A stretch of 64,000 bases of DNA from Sistotremastrum niveocremeum HHB9708 (GCA_001630475.1 KV419419.1:105171-169170), one strand, 5' to 3'; counted from the stretch's first letter, positions 1 through 12,311 are shown. Made by a program: numbers and translations. Notes: generated by a model not told the origin, from the letters alone.

Positions 1-75
1 CTGCCTATTCACCGGACATCCAGGTCAGTACATAATATTATGCAGAGGTTCTACTGCCTATTCACCGGACATCCA
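1..75. repeat. Short direct repeat at left edge
   Basis: A 23-bp sequence beginning ctgcctattcaccggacatc occurs at 1-23 and again at 53-75, so two copies lie 52 bp apart. The window begins inside the array, so more copies may lie to the left. No coding capacity is seen. Confidence 0.6.
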
Positions 76-130
76 GCTTGACAAAAGGCCGGTCCACAGT
101 TGGATGTCTTTAATGGTACTGACGTGAATA

Positions 131-394
131 CTGTACATACACGACCGTAACATACCGTTACGGCCGAAATCGTGAGATTAGTATGCGAAATTGGTGTAAC
201 GTTACGCCAGCCGCTCTTGAAGTACGTTGAGTCTTGAAATTTCGGCGAGCCGGCTACGCCGGCTGGTATATCCGAGCGTCGCTGTATGTCAAATTTTTCG
301 AACGTTACGCTGATATCTTCGTGTGTATGTTGGAAATTCGGTTCCTGAGATCGTTACGGCGTTACGGCCGTATGTTATGGTCGTGTATGTACAG
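131..394. mobile_element. MITE-like element with terminal inverted repeats
   Basis: The left end reads CTGTACATACACGACCGTAA and the right end is its reverse complement with one mismatch over about 23 bp. Weaker complementarity (cgttacggcc blocks) continues inward. A TA dinucleotide abuts each end (129-130 and 395-396), as expected for Tc1/mariner-type target duplication. At 264 bp, with no transposase, it would be a non-autonomous element. The call rests only on these termini. Confidence 0.55.
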
Positions 395-1145
395 TACTAG
401 GAGGATATGCAGCTTCGTATCAGGCGTCTGTGCTTGGTGGATACATAGCGAAAGGATCTTGGTTTGCGCTATCACAGTCCGTTGCTATGGGCGGCACATG
501 CATCTCTGCCGCCCCTGTTCCGGTCCTGGTCCTTGCGGCCATTGCTCTGATCGTGGCCGTCGTCTTCCTCGTGGGCGCACTTGCCAGCTCTAGTACCTAA
601 CATATCAAATTGACTGATTCTGGGCACGGTCGAGTGCGTTCAATGCCGTTCATCAAACCTTCGAACCACATCATCGTCATTATCCCATTCTTCTTGGTGT
701 TGGCCATGTAGTTTGTTACTAAAAATGATAGTGTCATCCATACATTTGCATTCCGGCTCGCGATGGTAGAAATAAATGTCGGATGAGCGATGGTTACAAC
801 AGACATGGTTTTAAATTTGTGAAAACCTCGAGCTAGAGCCTCAACCGATTCTGGCATTCATTAGGCGCCCAGCCTTTTCTCTCTTACTTGCGAGCTCTAT
901 CCATAAGATAACGCGTTTCAATGGGCGCTGAACGTCTATAAGGCAGAAAAAAACGCGGCAAAAAGACTCTCAGAAGATTAAAGGCGATAAAAGCGCGTTA
1001 AGGACTCTGCTCGTGGCAGTCGTCGGATGCCGTTCGATGAGATGGATGAAGTGGAAGGTCTGACCTCGCCCACATTGAGTAGCTGGTGCGTCTCTACAAC
1101 TGCGTTCATGCCGACTAGACAACGGTTTTAACCATTGTCAGCTTG

Positions 1146-3006
1146 ATGAAAGATCCGATCGCTGTCCTGTCTCACCCTCCAGCCAGCTCTACGACTGCAT
1201 CTACTTTGGCAGAGACAGCGGATACATTCGCGACGAGACTAAGAGAGAAGAAGTATGTCTGGATATTCTAGAATTCCATCTGCAACCGCTGATAGTTATG
1301 ATCCAGTTCGCAAGCTGTCTCACTCTACGAGGTCACCCGAACTGGCGGGCCGCAAGTCATCAACCCCGCTGGCAGACTTTTGCTCGAAGAAAATTTAGCA
1401 GCTCTCCAACGCGCGGAAGAGTCCTTAATCAGAGCATTCATCCCTCATCGTCGACTTCATAATCGTCTGTCGTACCTACTGCGGCTCCCTGACGAGATCA
1501 TCGTGCGCATCGTTCTGACATACATCCATGGCGTCCCACCATTCCCAGGAAACGCCGGTGTCAACCCCGTCAGTTGGTATAATCGGCCTTTTGTTGACCT
1601 TAAGCAACGTCTTGCCGTCACTCAACTGTTGGTCATTTCGTGCTACCCGGGCACAGACCTGTCCATTGACCTTATATGACAGTTGCTCTCAATGGCGCGA
1701 GATATGTCATCATGCACGTGTCATCTGGAGCGATATCAACATGCTGTGGCCATCTGCTGCTATCGAGGCTTTTGCTACGCGGGCCGAGAAAATGTCCCTT
1801 TCCCTGAACTTCCAATTCAATGATCTCGACGCGAGCTATCCTAGAGGATATATTGACGCAGTCCTAGAGTTTGGAGCAAAGTTCGTGGGGAAGAATATGT
1901 ATCGGGTCCGACAACTCGTGATTGGCCTTTGCCTTCTGGATCCTGAAGTCGAGTTTCCTGCATTTTGGAACCACTGCAAATATCTTTCGGCGCCGAAACT
2001 ACAGAAACTGGACATATCGGGGACATCGAATCTTGACGAGGACGTGCTCCACAATCTCTTCTCCCGGCAAGCTCCCGTGCTAAAATCAATCGATTTACGA
2101 GGATGCCCCATTCACAAACTCGATCTGGTGCCCTTTCAAGCATTGACCACTCTTACCATGGATCTATCTCCATCGGCTTCTGAGTTACATCTCACCCAAC
2201 TCCCACTTTTACTCTCTCGATCGCCTGGTGTCATCAACCTGACTCTCTTCGGGGCTGTCACGGTCTCTGACGTCATCCCAGTAATTCTGCAACCAACAAT
2301 CACACTGCGAGACTGCACCTCCCTCACTTTAGATGGATTTTTCTCTGACAACATCAATTTCATTCTCTCCTCCATCTCCTTCCCCGCTTTACAGGATCTC
2401 GTTCTCAAATCTCGTTCCAGGCTGTCGGTTGGAGAAACTCCGACAACTTGTTTGCATCCTTCTTTACCGTTCGCGATCAACGATTTCTGTAGAAGAGCAG
2501 AGGGTGTATCCTTCTGCCTCGAAGACGGAGGCATCAATCTCGAAATCGAATATTCGGCAGGATCAGGAGAAGATCATCTCTTCAAGCTCGAGGAATCTTT
2601 CATGGGTCTACCCCAAGCTAAGATGAAACCAGCCGTCATTCAGCTCCTTACGAAACCCCGGCTTATACTCGACATCGAACCCGAATTCTTATACATCTCC
2701 AGCAGTGATGAACTTCCCGAAGATCTCTACTCGAAAGGAGTATGGACCGCCTTCCTCTCCGCCTATCCTTCCGTCGAGCGAATTTTTATTGAGGGCACCG
2801 TTCCTGTCGGTCCTTTTGTTGCCGCGCTTAACAATCCGAACATATTGTGTCCGTCGTTAAACAACTTAACGATTGAGACAGAAGATAAGCTTCAAAACGG
2901 TCCGAGCCGTGCCATCACGAGCATGCTTCGTAACCGTCGGAGGCGGGGAGTTCCAGTTGAAACGGTGCAAATTTCAGAAATTGGTCCTGACTCAGACACT
3001 GAATGA
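1146..3006 (+). CDS. F-box/LRR-type protein A
   Basis: This is probably a substrate receptor of an SCF ubiquitin ligase. Exons are 1146-1252, 1307-1627 and 1683-3006, giving 583 aa. The ATG at 1146 was chosen because the second exon has no ATG and joins in frame after gtatgt...ccag. The F-box motif LLRLPDEIIVRIVLTYI lies near residue 95. After the second intron come CSQWRE and LWPSAAIEAFATRA, then degenerate leucine-rich repeats rich in LPxLxxLxL. The C terminus carries the family signature MLRNRRRRGVPVETV. Both introns are phase 2, as in the paralogues. Fungal F-box/LRR proteins of this kind usually have unknown substrates. It is the outermost gene of a dispersed family of six here. Confidence 0.75.
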
Positions 3007-3382
3007 ATTTATGCCTTTGACTTCTCACACTCGGTTGTTGATGCTGATGCGACGCCCTGATGTTCCTTCCATAGATACATATATTCAAATTTTACTTTAA
3101 TTCATTTTAACCAAACGAAATACCGGACTCTTCATATGACGGGGAAAGTTGACCTCTCTGCTCACATGAGTGAGAGCATTGCGGCCGGCCGACGCCTGCG
3201 CGAACCAAGTACGAACGAGAGACCCGGAGTATCACTGAAAGCACGTCAGATGGAGCCATATCATGCTGTGATTGGAAACTTGCGCATTCAGGTACTATGC
3301 CTGCAACCAGGTCATTTGCACTTGACGAAGGCGGCTTAGCAGGCTAGACAGGAAGATGACATCAGCGGTTCTGAGGTTCGAA
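3007..3382. other. Intergenic, no gene seen
   Basis: This lies between convergent F-box gene A (+) and peptide gene 1 (-). Only short overlapping open frames without family resemblance occur. Confidence 0.5.
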
Positions 3383-3599
3383 TCAAAGATAACATGCAGT
3401 CTGAGGGACGTAGCAGTTCTTGTCTACGATGTCGACCACGTTTGTAGGATCACGTTTCTGTCGAAGAGGATCAGAGAATTACTGTGGAAAGCAAGGTGGA
3501 AAATGCATCCAAGACTATAGTCACCTCAGAGATGGGAGAGGCCACAGCCAAAAGGCCCAAGGCAAAAAGAGCGAAAGGGAGAAGAGCTTTGGAGAACAT
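3383..3599 (-). CDS. Small secreted KEX2-type peptide precursor 1
   Basis: Exon 1 (3525-3599) is 25 codons: a signal peptide starting MFSKALLPFALFALGLL and ending SPISE. A gtgact...gacag intron follows. Exon 2 (3383-3457) opens with AAA CGT (Lys-Arg), an expected KEX2 site, then DPTNVVDIVDKNCYVPQ and a stop, giving 49 aa. The predicted mature part is about 22 residues with two Cys six residues apart. The exon layout and KR-NxVDxxxxxCY pattern match the precursors at 13903 and 16717. A TATA box lies at 3654-3661. The downstream intron used by the other copies is not recognisable, so the tail is shorter; splicing of the poor gt at the TGTTAT position would also end quickly. No function is known to me. 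Confidence 0.6.
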
Positions 3600-3653
3600 C
3601 TGATCAATAAACAGGCTATTCAGGGTGACGGACAGCTAGACTCAGAGAGCCGG

Positions 3654-3661
3654 TATTTATA
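3654..3661 (-). promoter_or_regulatory. TATA box of peptide precursor 1
   Basis: TATAAATA on the minus strand, about 62 bp upstream of the ATG at 3599. The other two intact precursor genes have the same box at 61 and 66 bp. Confidence 0.5.
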
Positions 3662-5009
3662 CAGCTCATACAGAGCTCTTGTCGCATTTGTTCTTTCTCA
3701 GGACATCCATGACCTTCAATCCGTGCCGTACTCTGAGTTGGCAGAGCTTGTACTATCTTCATCTCCCAATCGGCGCGGCATCACGAGAAATTATGGCGGT
3801 TGAGGCACATTCTTTGTTCGCTCACGATCTACATCCCCTCTGTGGCAACTTCTTCAAACTCCCAATATAGTAGAGTCACTCACAAGAGAGCCCACGGCAA
3901 GTATGTAACGATAAACCGGCATCTCAGCCAGTTGATCGCATTGTGGGCAGCGAACATTGTAGAGGAGGAGCATGGAAATCCGGCATTATCCAACCAGCAT
4001 GCATCATCGAACGAACGACCCCGAATACATTTTGTAGATTCAATTCGATTGGGCGAGCTGGCGCACGGTACCAACGGAACCGACCATCAAGAGGTTTATA
4101 ATTTGGATTGCATCGCAGAATATCCTGCCGCTATTGATCCCAAAGTCGAAAGTCACTCGGGTCGGGGATACTGAAGCCATCGGTTCACTATGGCGAATCT
4201 TGTGAACTGAGTCGTATCTTTAGAACGTCTGGAATGAGGACGTACGACGGACTCCCGTTTACGTCTGGTGAGGGTGCCTGGAGCATGTGGATCTGGGTAG
4301 AGACTGAGTTCTCGTCTCTGACGGCGTCCTATATCCCATCCATGAGAATGCATGAGAACCGCGATGGCTCAACTACTTTTCATCCAGACTTCGCGCGGTC
4401 CTTTGGCACACGACCATGACGTAACAGATAGCAAAACTTCCAGTGTTCAGGGACTGCCAGTGTCAATGCCGAGCCACCCTTTCGACATTGGCAAACCTGG
4501 GTCCCCGAGTTCCTGAATACGAACACGGCGTCATGGAAAGCCTCATGAGAGACCTGTTCGAGCCGTACGCGTGTAGAATTTTCCTTCGATTTTGAGCGAT
4601 GAATCAAAAATGCTCACCAAAAAAAGGAAACACGGAATGCATGGAATGACCTTGATTATCATTCGCCAACCGTAGGCAAGCCGTGACACTGCCGAACCGC
4701 AAAAGAGCTGAGAAAGGAGCTTAAATTTTCAAAAGAGTTGAGCAAGAACAGCGGCCTCTGGCAAGGCATGGCATCGTAAATTACGTGCTAATGGTAGGAT
4801 TACGTCAGCTCAGTCATACACAGTACTCAGATGCCGACAGCGAACCTTCGCTAGTATTTGTAGTCGAATATGGTCGGCTTACAATGGAATAGCAGCAGCT
4901 AGAGAATTAGAGGTCGAGGATAGTATAGTAGGATCCAGGAAATATAAGACTCGCTAATAATATTTCATAAGGATAAAATGCCGGCGGATTCAGAAGGGAT
5001 ACAGCTTGA
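3662..5009. other. Intergenic; contains block shared with 17.16-17.34 kb
   Basis: No coding region is supported. A block around 4209-4380 (starting gagtcgtatctttag, later tatatcccat and atgagaat) is repeated in diverged form at about 17156-17330. Both copies lie upstream of a peptide precursor gene in the same orientation, which suggests an old segmental duplication carrying the precursor. Confidence 0.4.
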
Positions 5010-6893
5010 TCATTCATCATCTGATTCGCCCAAACCATGCTCGTCTTCATCTGATCCGCCCGAACCATATTCGTCTTCACTGATCTCGACTTTATCAATA
5101 GCCGCGCCTCTGGATTTGCGACGTTCGAGCAATCCTTCGATGTAATCCTGGTTTCTGTCGTGGTAAGCAATGTCGAGTCTTAGTTGATCGAGCTTTGGGC
5201 ACAGGAGAGATGGCTCGTCAAGGACCTCGAGGAAAGGGAACAGGAATCCGGTTTCGGACGATGATAGTGACAAGCTCTTTGCCGTATCGCATTGGAGGAG
5301 AATCGAGTGCCACATTTCTGCTGTGAGGAATGGCACTTCATCTCCGCGACCGATGGAAAATCTGAGGCTCCGTGGTTTCATCCCCAATTGTTGCACCGCC
5401 GTTTGGAATAGATGTCTTCTCAGCTCTTTGGATTCGTCCACAATCAGTCTGGCGGTATATTCCAAAAGGTCAATGGAAAGGTCGCTCTGTGGAATCTGCC
5501 CTTTCACGGTAAAGCCCAGATCATCACATCCCATGGAGAGAAACAGAACGGCTGCATCGCGGGAGAGGTCTCTGACCACCTGAGGTATCTGGGTGAAGAT
5601 GGAAGAGATTGAACCATCATCTCTGGGGTATGGCTGCGTTTTTATTGAAACCCTTTGCAACTTGGGCAATGCCACTGCTGACAAGAGATAAGCAACCGCT
5701 TCCGGGAAGAACTCTGTTACGGTAAGGTTTTGGCACTGGGTTAGCTCGAGTACGGGGGAAGAGACGAGCGTGAGGGAAGTGTCGGCGTCTCTACACGTTC
5801 CCTCAATTCGCAAATCTTTGACCATGGGAGTGCTCGAGAGAATCGAAGGAATCTCGACAGTGGCGTCTCTTTCAATCGTCAGGGAAAGCATGACAACAGA
5901 AGCGAAGCTTTGAGATGTTAAGTCTCGATATAACATCCCGTACAACACGATGTGCTGTAGAAGTGGCGTCTGGGCGCCAAAAAGATTCTTGAGTGATTCC
6001 CGGTGGTCATTTCTGACAGCGCGAAATTCGAAGACTTCTAGTCGCGGTGCAGCAAGTTCCCGGAGTCCGTTCCAGAAGGAGGTCAGATCGAATCCGGGCG
6101 GACCGAGGGCGAGGCTTAAATGACGGATTCTGAACATATTTTCAGAGAGAATCTCGGTCCAAAAGCCAGCCTTTCTCGTGCAATATCCCACCATATGCTC
6201 TGTGTTAGACCTAGTCACGTGTAGTGTGAAGGTCAAAGCTGAAGTTTTGGATCGTTTGATCAGCTCTCGCACAGCTGCAGACGGCCAGACTAGGTCTATT
6301 TCGCTCCATAGCTGTGGAGAGTCCAGACAGACCTGGCGCCACAGGGAACATCTGAATGATGAGATCTGTTAGTGAGATGTATGGACTTCGCCTAATACAC
6401 AGCTCACACACGAGAAAGCACAAGGGTTTTTCGAAGTGCAAACAGCGCCGCCTTGAGCAGCGGTGTTTCTGAGCTGAACATGGGGTACTCCCATTTGTTT
6501 CCGTGCTTGACATCTTCTATCCAGATCAATGCAATCTTTGCGAGTAGCTCAGGAGGTAGACGAGCAAGGATTGATCTTGAATTGAATAGACGCCGGTGTG
6601 TGGCAGATGATTCTGCAAAATTTTGAGAAACTTGGCGGTTCAAAGCATCCAATGATGTCCAAGCGTCCACGAAAAGCTGTTGCTGACCCGCGGTATCGGT
6701 CTGAGCAATCCGACGACCACCATGCAGTGAGATAGATGCCCTCCTTAAGGGAAAATCCTTGAGAATATTCACAAAAAATCGCAATGCCATGTGCGTACCT
6801 CTGTTCTTGAAGCTTCAAAATGAGTGCGCTTGCCAGCTCTTCAACGCTCCTTTCAGAAAGATCAGCGTGAGACCTGTCAGGGATCGTGCTCAT
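5010..6893 (-). CDS. F-box/LRR-type protein B
   Basis: Predicted SCF substrate receptor of 590 aa. Exons, 5' to 3' on the minus strand: 6893-6799, 6743-6408 and 6351-5010, both introns phase 2. The start is MSTIPDRSHADLSERSVEEL. The F-box is LARLPPELLAKIALIWIEDV near residue 100. The second intron falls exactly before CSLWRQVCLDSPQLWSEIDL, the same place as in the paralogues. Degenerate LRRs follow. The C terminus has LLERRKSRGAAIDKVEISED and an acidic tail of Asp, Glu and Gly. The gene is long, intact and without internal stops. Substrates cannot be inferred. Confidence 0.78.
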
Positions 6894-8777
6894 TTTCCCT
6901 GCGGCTATCAATAGAGTCTAGAAGTCAGTCATCTGAGGATCAAAGATGCCCAATATTTTAACATTTACCACTGAATAGATGGGAAATTGCAGTCCGCCGA
7001 TCGTTGGTTGTTCGACCCTGGAAGTAGGATTGAGACTAAGACTCAGATTTCAGACACGCCGTTACGAAAAGCCAGGAATAGGAATATCTTACGTAAGCTT
7101 ATCTTGCAGTTCAACGACTTCAGTGATGCAGCGCATCTCTTGAGCTTCATGTCATACTCATAGTGGTCTCTCTGCATCCTATAGACCGCTGGCTGTACAA
7201 ATCAAAGCGCCAGACACCATAGGGGTATCTCGAGAAAGCTCACTGGCACCTACTCTCTATTGGAAGCAACTGGGCTCGACGTGGAACGGCAGACTGAAGC
7301 CTGAGACCCGAAGCTGGATGCTCCATTGCACCCTAAACTCTGTGCTTCATTTCGCCGCCTCTGATCAACGGTGACGGCATATAATTCGTGCGTTGGATAA
7401 CCAGTTGAAATACATATCGTTTTTGCTCATGCGTACCTCTCAGAACCCTCGTCATCATCTTCAGCATCCGAAGTTCAGAACTCAGGCTATTAGTGGCCAA
7501 GGATTGGTTCCCAAGGATTCCAGGAGCTTGATAACCGTGGACAATGTTCGGTAGGCACACTTCCTTTGATGACTGCACAATCAGTCTCATCTGAATCAAC
7601 CTCAGCTTACGCTCTAATCGAAGTCGTAGGTCGGAAATCTGCAACGGGTTCAGGGGTGTCGACAGCGATGAGTGCATCCGTGAATCAGGCTATGCGCTCT
7701 TGCTAGGAAGGCTGAATGGAACATATGAGGCCTTCTTATCCCTTAAGACCTCCTTTACTGCGAAGGGAGCTATTCATCGCCGCTCAAAAATCCTTTCGGT
7801 TCCACGATCAAGTGATGCCACCTCCCCTCCTTCATAACGAGTCACGTACCGTCTCCATAGCAAATGTAATGTCCGCCTCTCCTGGTACAACTCGTCGATA
7901 ACTTACTCGATGCTTAAGGTTTTCCTCAGACCTCCCAGGCGCTGAACCCACGTCTCCTCGAACCAGAACACTGATCGAGTCCACGTACTCCGTACGAGCT
8001 TGGGACTCCTCCACGACGGCCGCGCGAGCTACATGTACTACCTTGAGAGCGCTAGTCGACTTCCACATCGGCGTAAAGCAACTAGACAGTACGACGACGT
8101 CTAAACTACCGGCATCATTCTATGGATACACTCGGGTGGCTTCCGATGTCATTCGCTTGTCATATTCGGAGATCGCCTTCCAGGACGCGTTCTTTGAAAG
8201 AAATTAGACGTGCGAACTGCAAATGCCTGTCAGCCGAAATGATAGCCGGCTACTACGCTATTATCTGGCGAGCCTGCTTCGGGCGGAACTCAAGCCTCAT
8301 GCTCATGAGCTTCGTAACTTGACGCATTGCCTTCTGTCGAGCCACACACTCACGGCTCTATGGAGTTCTTGATGGTACGCGCTGTCGAGTCTTGACGACA
8401 TCCGTGCAAGTCGTTGCATTAAGGTTCCATTACTCCACGACGAGCATCCACTATTACGCGGCGCGTACCTGAGCCTAATGCTCCTGGTAGCGTGATAGCA
8501 AAGATGCAATGGTCATGATTGAGTTTCATCTCAATCATCAGTGGCCGAGATCTCAGTTTCCGACGCTCACAGTTCATACGAATGGAAAGTGAAGTCGTCC
8601 CTTGTTCCTGCTCGTCCATCGTACCCTGCGTCTTGCATTTGATCTCTCTTCGTTTGGTATAGCATAATGCTTACCCACTCGACATCTTCACGCGACATTC
8701 GACTGCGCTAGCCGAGGCCCGATCGTCTTACAGATGCTTTGATAGCCGACCAATGTGGGGCAGTATGGACTGCTTCC
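6894..8777. other. Intergenic, no gene seen
   Basis: About 1.9 kb upstream of F-box gene B. It contains several 60-115 codon open frames on both strands, none with recognisable domains, consistent splice signals or a coherent continuation. Confidence 0.4.
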
Positions 8778-9060
8778 TCAGGTTAGATTGGGATAAAATT
8801 CCGCCATCCACTTCATCGCCTGCGCAAGCACCAACATCAGACAACCAACGTCGACAAAGGCGGCTGAAGCCTGGCTTCCCGGCCATTCGGGTAGCGAGTT
8901 CGCCGCATCATTCCACGCTCTTTGCTCGAATTTGGATTCGGAGGTCGCATCTACATCGCAATACACCATCTGCATTGCCCCCTTGACTCCTATGTTGAGG
9001 TTAACTTGAAAGACACGCTTGATCTGGCCATCCTCCCCGTAAAGCTTCTCGGTTAGATCG
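8778..9060 (-). pseudogene. Possible gene fragment, unknown family
   Basis: On the minus strand an open frame reads DLTEKLYGEDGQIKRVFQVN and later SLPEWPGSQASAAFVDVGCL, ending WMAEFYPNLT. The composition looks protein-like: few rare residues and a plausible hydrophobic segment VDVGCLMLVLAQAMKW. An in-frame stop lies a little upstream, and no convincing start or intron was found. It may be the last exon of a gene whose 5' part has decayed. I do not recognise the family. Confidence 0.25.
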
Positions 9061-9375
9061 GTGACAAACTCCGTGGGTACCCGACGCCGGTATCGGCTAC
9101 GGCATCAACGCTTCTTACCGAACCCGGAAAAGCGCGGCATCATGATGGCAAGGTCAGAATTTGATGCAGCATCCCTCTTAGGGTTATCACGTCCGACCCC
9201 CGCTGAACGTGCCATCATATCTATCCCTTCTGGCACTGCATGACCGAATCAGATTGATGGCATGACCTACCGTACCTGGCGTCTATACAGCCCCGCAACC
9301 AGTGCTGGTTGACGAACATAAGATCGTCAGTCATGTTGCCACGATCTCGCCTCTCCCTCGCTCTGGCATCCCACC

Positions 9376-10939
9376 ATGGTCAACCCATATGGTCCCGACA
9401 CTCGTGGGACGTTTAGCTTCGGTATCCGGCTTGGGTTGTTGTTTGAGGTGCAGGCAGCTTGCCTTTCTGCCATCTGTGTTGTGGGTCTGCTAGTGTACCT
9501 GGGGGTATGTCCAAGTCCAAATCCTACATTTAAGGATCGTTGCTGACGATCTCGAACAGTGGACCGCTATTCGGACCCGGCGTCAGCGAGGCAAGCATGC
9601 CTTACCATCACATTTGCATGTCTTGTTCGTCTCTCTTCTGTTCTCTGACTTGCTACATTCCATTGGTGCGAACGAGAGCTATTTCGCGCATTTCGAGAGC
9701 TTATCTGAATTCAGGCTCTATTCTCAATATTCCCTGGATCCGAGACTCGGTATGTCGCATTCAAACGTTTCGAGAAGCTCGCCTAACCTTTGTTCAAGGG
9801 AGTATTGGAAGGTCCATTATGTACGGCACAAGGGATTTTCAGGCAGATGGGAGATACGGGCGTGGCACTCGAGTACGTTCCTTTTGTGCTCATTGAGCTG
9901 GCTCTTTCTCACGTTTATTCCTGTCTAATAGGATTCTGGTGAGTTGGCTAGTCAGTGTCGCGAGTGCTCAGCGGTGAACATGGATTCGCGATAGGCTATT
10001 GCTGTCTTCACATGGGGTGTCATTGTCCGAGGGTGGTCAAGCCCGTCGCTCAAGACTACCTTCGTCATCGTCGGCCTTATCTGGATTTTCGTCATTCTCA
10101 TCACTCTCGTGAGCTACGGCGTCCACAAGGCTGCGGGACAGGTGTATTATGGCAACACACGATATTGTGAGTCCTCATCTATTGTTTCCTAGATCTACAT
10201 TCATGGCTCCATAGGGTGCTGGATACGATCACCGTATTCGCTTCCCGATGGCATTGGTAACTACCTGCGCTGCTTCGGTCTGCTAAGTTGGCTGACGGAA
10301 GCACTATCAGCTCTTCAATACGGATGGTTCTGGTTAACGGCCGCCATCAACTTAGTACTGTATATTTCCGTTGCGGTGACGCTACTCAAGAGCAAGCGCC
10401 GTTGTCGCAATGCTCAGATGCCGGAGGGACAACGGAGCTTGCAGAAGATTGCTTTCCAGATGACATGGTATGTCATCTCACTTCGTGTCCCCCTTCCTCG
10501 TTGTCTAACTTCAACGAATTCTTCCAGGTACCCCATCATCTATCTGATCACGGTAAGGCTTCTTGGCTATTCGGTTGATCTGATCTGATCTGAGTTGATT
10601 CGTACCCAGATTACTCCTATGAGCATCACTCGTCTTTGGATCTTCACAAACCCTGAACATCCGCCTCCATTCGCTGCAACAGCGCTGGCCGCTGTTCTCC
10701 TAACGCTCTCCGGAGTCTTCAACGCTGTTCTATTCTCTATCACACGCCCCACCCTTATCCCACAGAAAGGCCACGATCACGATCCGACCGTGGGTGGCCT
10801 CCGAAGCATCTACACTCTCGAATTCTGTCAACGCCCAGATGAGGACCAACGATCCAGCAAAATTCCTCCGAGCCCGGAGACCCCATGCCACGGCGAGGGG
10901 ACTTCCAAGGGCGGCGGTACCGACGAAACCTATGTTTAA
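9376..10939 (+). CDS. Git3-like seven-transmembrane G-protein-coupled receptor
   Basis: Ten exons: 9376-9504, 9560-9665, 9715-9749, 9799-9872, 9932-9938, 9995-10166, 10215-10256, 10311-10467, 10528-10552 and 10610-10939, giving 358 aa in frame. The start MVNPYGPDTRGTFSFGIRLG leads into helix 1. Then come HVLFVSLLFSDLLHSIG (TM2), EGPLCTAQGIFRQMGDTGVA (TM3), TTFVIVGLIWIFVILITLVS (TM4), the extracellular YWCWIRSPYSLP, LTAAINLVLYISVAVTLLKS (TM5), a charged loop with KSKRRCRNAQ, FQMTWYPIIYLITITPMSI (TM6) and a last helix before ITRPTLIP. This pattern, including CTAQG and YWCWI, is that of agaricomycete receptors related to Git3/Gpr1 nutrient or cAMP receptors in the plasma membrane. The ligand is unknown. 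A 7-nt exon is required to keep the frame. It converges on the UstYa gene. Confidence 0.85.
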
Positions 10940-11322
10940 TGCCTGCACGATTGATACCACGGTCTGATGTCCTTGTATAATAGTAATAATTGCTCCATGT
11001 ACCGTTTCCTTCTTCCTCAGTTGTATCATGATTGGTTAATTCTCTAATGTCGATCTATTTCAGGATGAGCATTTCTCGACAGGGCCGATGAGCGTGCCAA
11101 ATAGCCCATCGGAACCAGGTGCATGATGACTCTATGAACATTGAACACCCAATCATTGACAAGAGCATTTGATGCTGGTGCTTCTTGCTTCAAATTTGAA
11201 GAGGACGCTCGAGAAAGTAATAAAGTAATAATTAAATTGGCAATATCACAAATAGTGGCTCAAGTATTATTCAAGTGAGCCTCCGCCGCGGACCAAGGAG
11301 AATGCCCATCTCTATGCAAACA

Positions 11323-12311
11323 TTAACCGATCGGGGACCGGTGATCATGCTCGTGGCCGACATGAATGCTCATATCCCAAACATAATTCATTTGGCGTGC
11401 TTTCGCCCAGTCGATGATGGCCTCCCAGTTCCGGCACGTATGGACGGTGTCAAAGCGAGGAAAGCTCATCTGTTTATCTTCGTCCCACTGCCATACGTCA
11501 GGAGTGATATCGGCGTTACACATAATATTCTCGCGGAGGATATTCACGCAATGATCGACGTGGTCGAAGGGGACTGGATCGCCTTTTATAAGAGAAGGGA
11601 TCAATTCTGGGATTCCGTAGCGTTCGGGCCAGAGAGCTTGACGTATATTATTCTATCGGGTATTGATGTGAGACGAGATAGACAATATTCATGAGAGAGG
11701 GACGTACCAGACAGTGAAGCTGATGGAATACGTCCAGGGATATGACAGAGACGCCCTCTTCCTCCGGAATGGATTCGGTGCGATTGGGTAGTAGAGCAGC
11801 CTCACTTGATGTGATTCGGGAGATACCCACTATAACAATCCATCACATTATCAAACGAATGGTCACGAATGAATCACGTACTATTATACAGAGAATCCCA
11901 CGCTTCGTCCGTCTCATTCGTGGGAGGCCCATGGTACTTCGTTCGGACGCCCAGTTGGGTAAAAACGCGCCTTTCATAACGCACCGCGTCCTGTGCAGGA
12001 GCTTTCAGGATGAGCAACATCCCAGACAATGCGGCGCATATTCGCTCACAATACAACAGCTCGACATCACTCCAGACAGTAAGCGGAGTCTTTGGCGAGA
12101 CGCCGCACCCAGCCTTGGGCGAAGATCTCAAGATGAGGAGAACGTTTAATGATAGGGATACGAAGAGTATGACGATGAGAATGACGAGGAGTAGTGGTAG
12201 ATTTGAACGCTGTTGCAAGTGTTTGAAATCTAGCGATTCGGTTTTCGAGTATTCTTCGACGTCTTCATCAAGCGGCGATGTTTGAGGCAGTGGACGATAA
12301 TTCGAGGTCAT
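11323..12311 (-). CDS. UstYa/DUF3328 family oxidase-like protein
   Basis: Four exons: 12311-12050, 12001-11882, 11829-11708 and 11652-11323, giving 277 aa. The start ATG at 12311 gives a cytosolic N terminus (MTSNYRPLPQTSPLDEDVEE) and one membrane anchor, LPLLLVILIVILFVSLSLNV. After SPAQDAVRYERRVF come both hallmark metal-ligand motifs, HQLHC in exon 3 and HVDHC in exon 4, the latter followed by LRENIMCNADI, then HTCRNWEAI. UstYa-type proteins, named from ustiloxin biosynthesis, perform copper-dependent oxidations such as macrocyclisation or desaturation of KEX2-processed ribosomal peptides and other natural products. Both motifs are present, so it should be active. Small KEX2-type precursors lie 1.6 and 4.1 kb away on one side and 7.7 kb away on the other. 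Confidence 0.85.

Noticed and set aside
1-75. CRISPR-like array
   Set aside because: Only two repeats and a eukaryotic context; a simple direct repeat.
234-593. 119-codon open frame at the left edge
   Set aside because: It begins with a non-ATG codon, spans the MITE-like element and has an odd Cys/Arg-rich composition; treated as chance.
1380-1679. Separate short gene starting at 1380
   Set aside because: The codon there is TTG; the frame is the middle exon of F-box gene A.
3373-3383. tRNA B-box-like string ggttcgaatc
   Set aside because: No matching A-box at the right distance and no acceptor-stem pairing; it lies at the 3' end of peptide precursor 1.
9376-10939. Receptor as sensor of the local peptides
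   Set aside because: Tempting by position, but Git3-like receptors are thought to sense nutrients and nothing in the sequence supports peptide binding.
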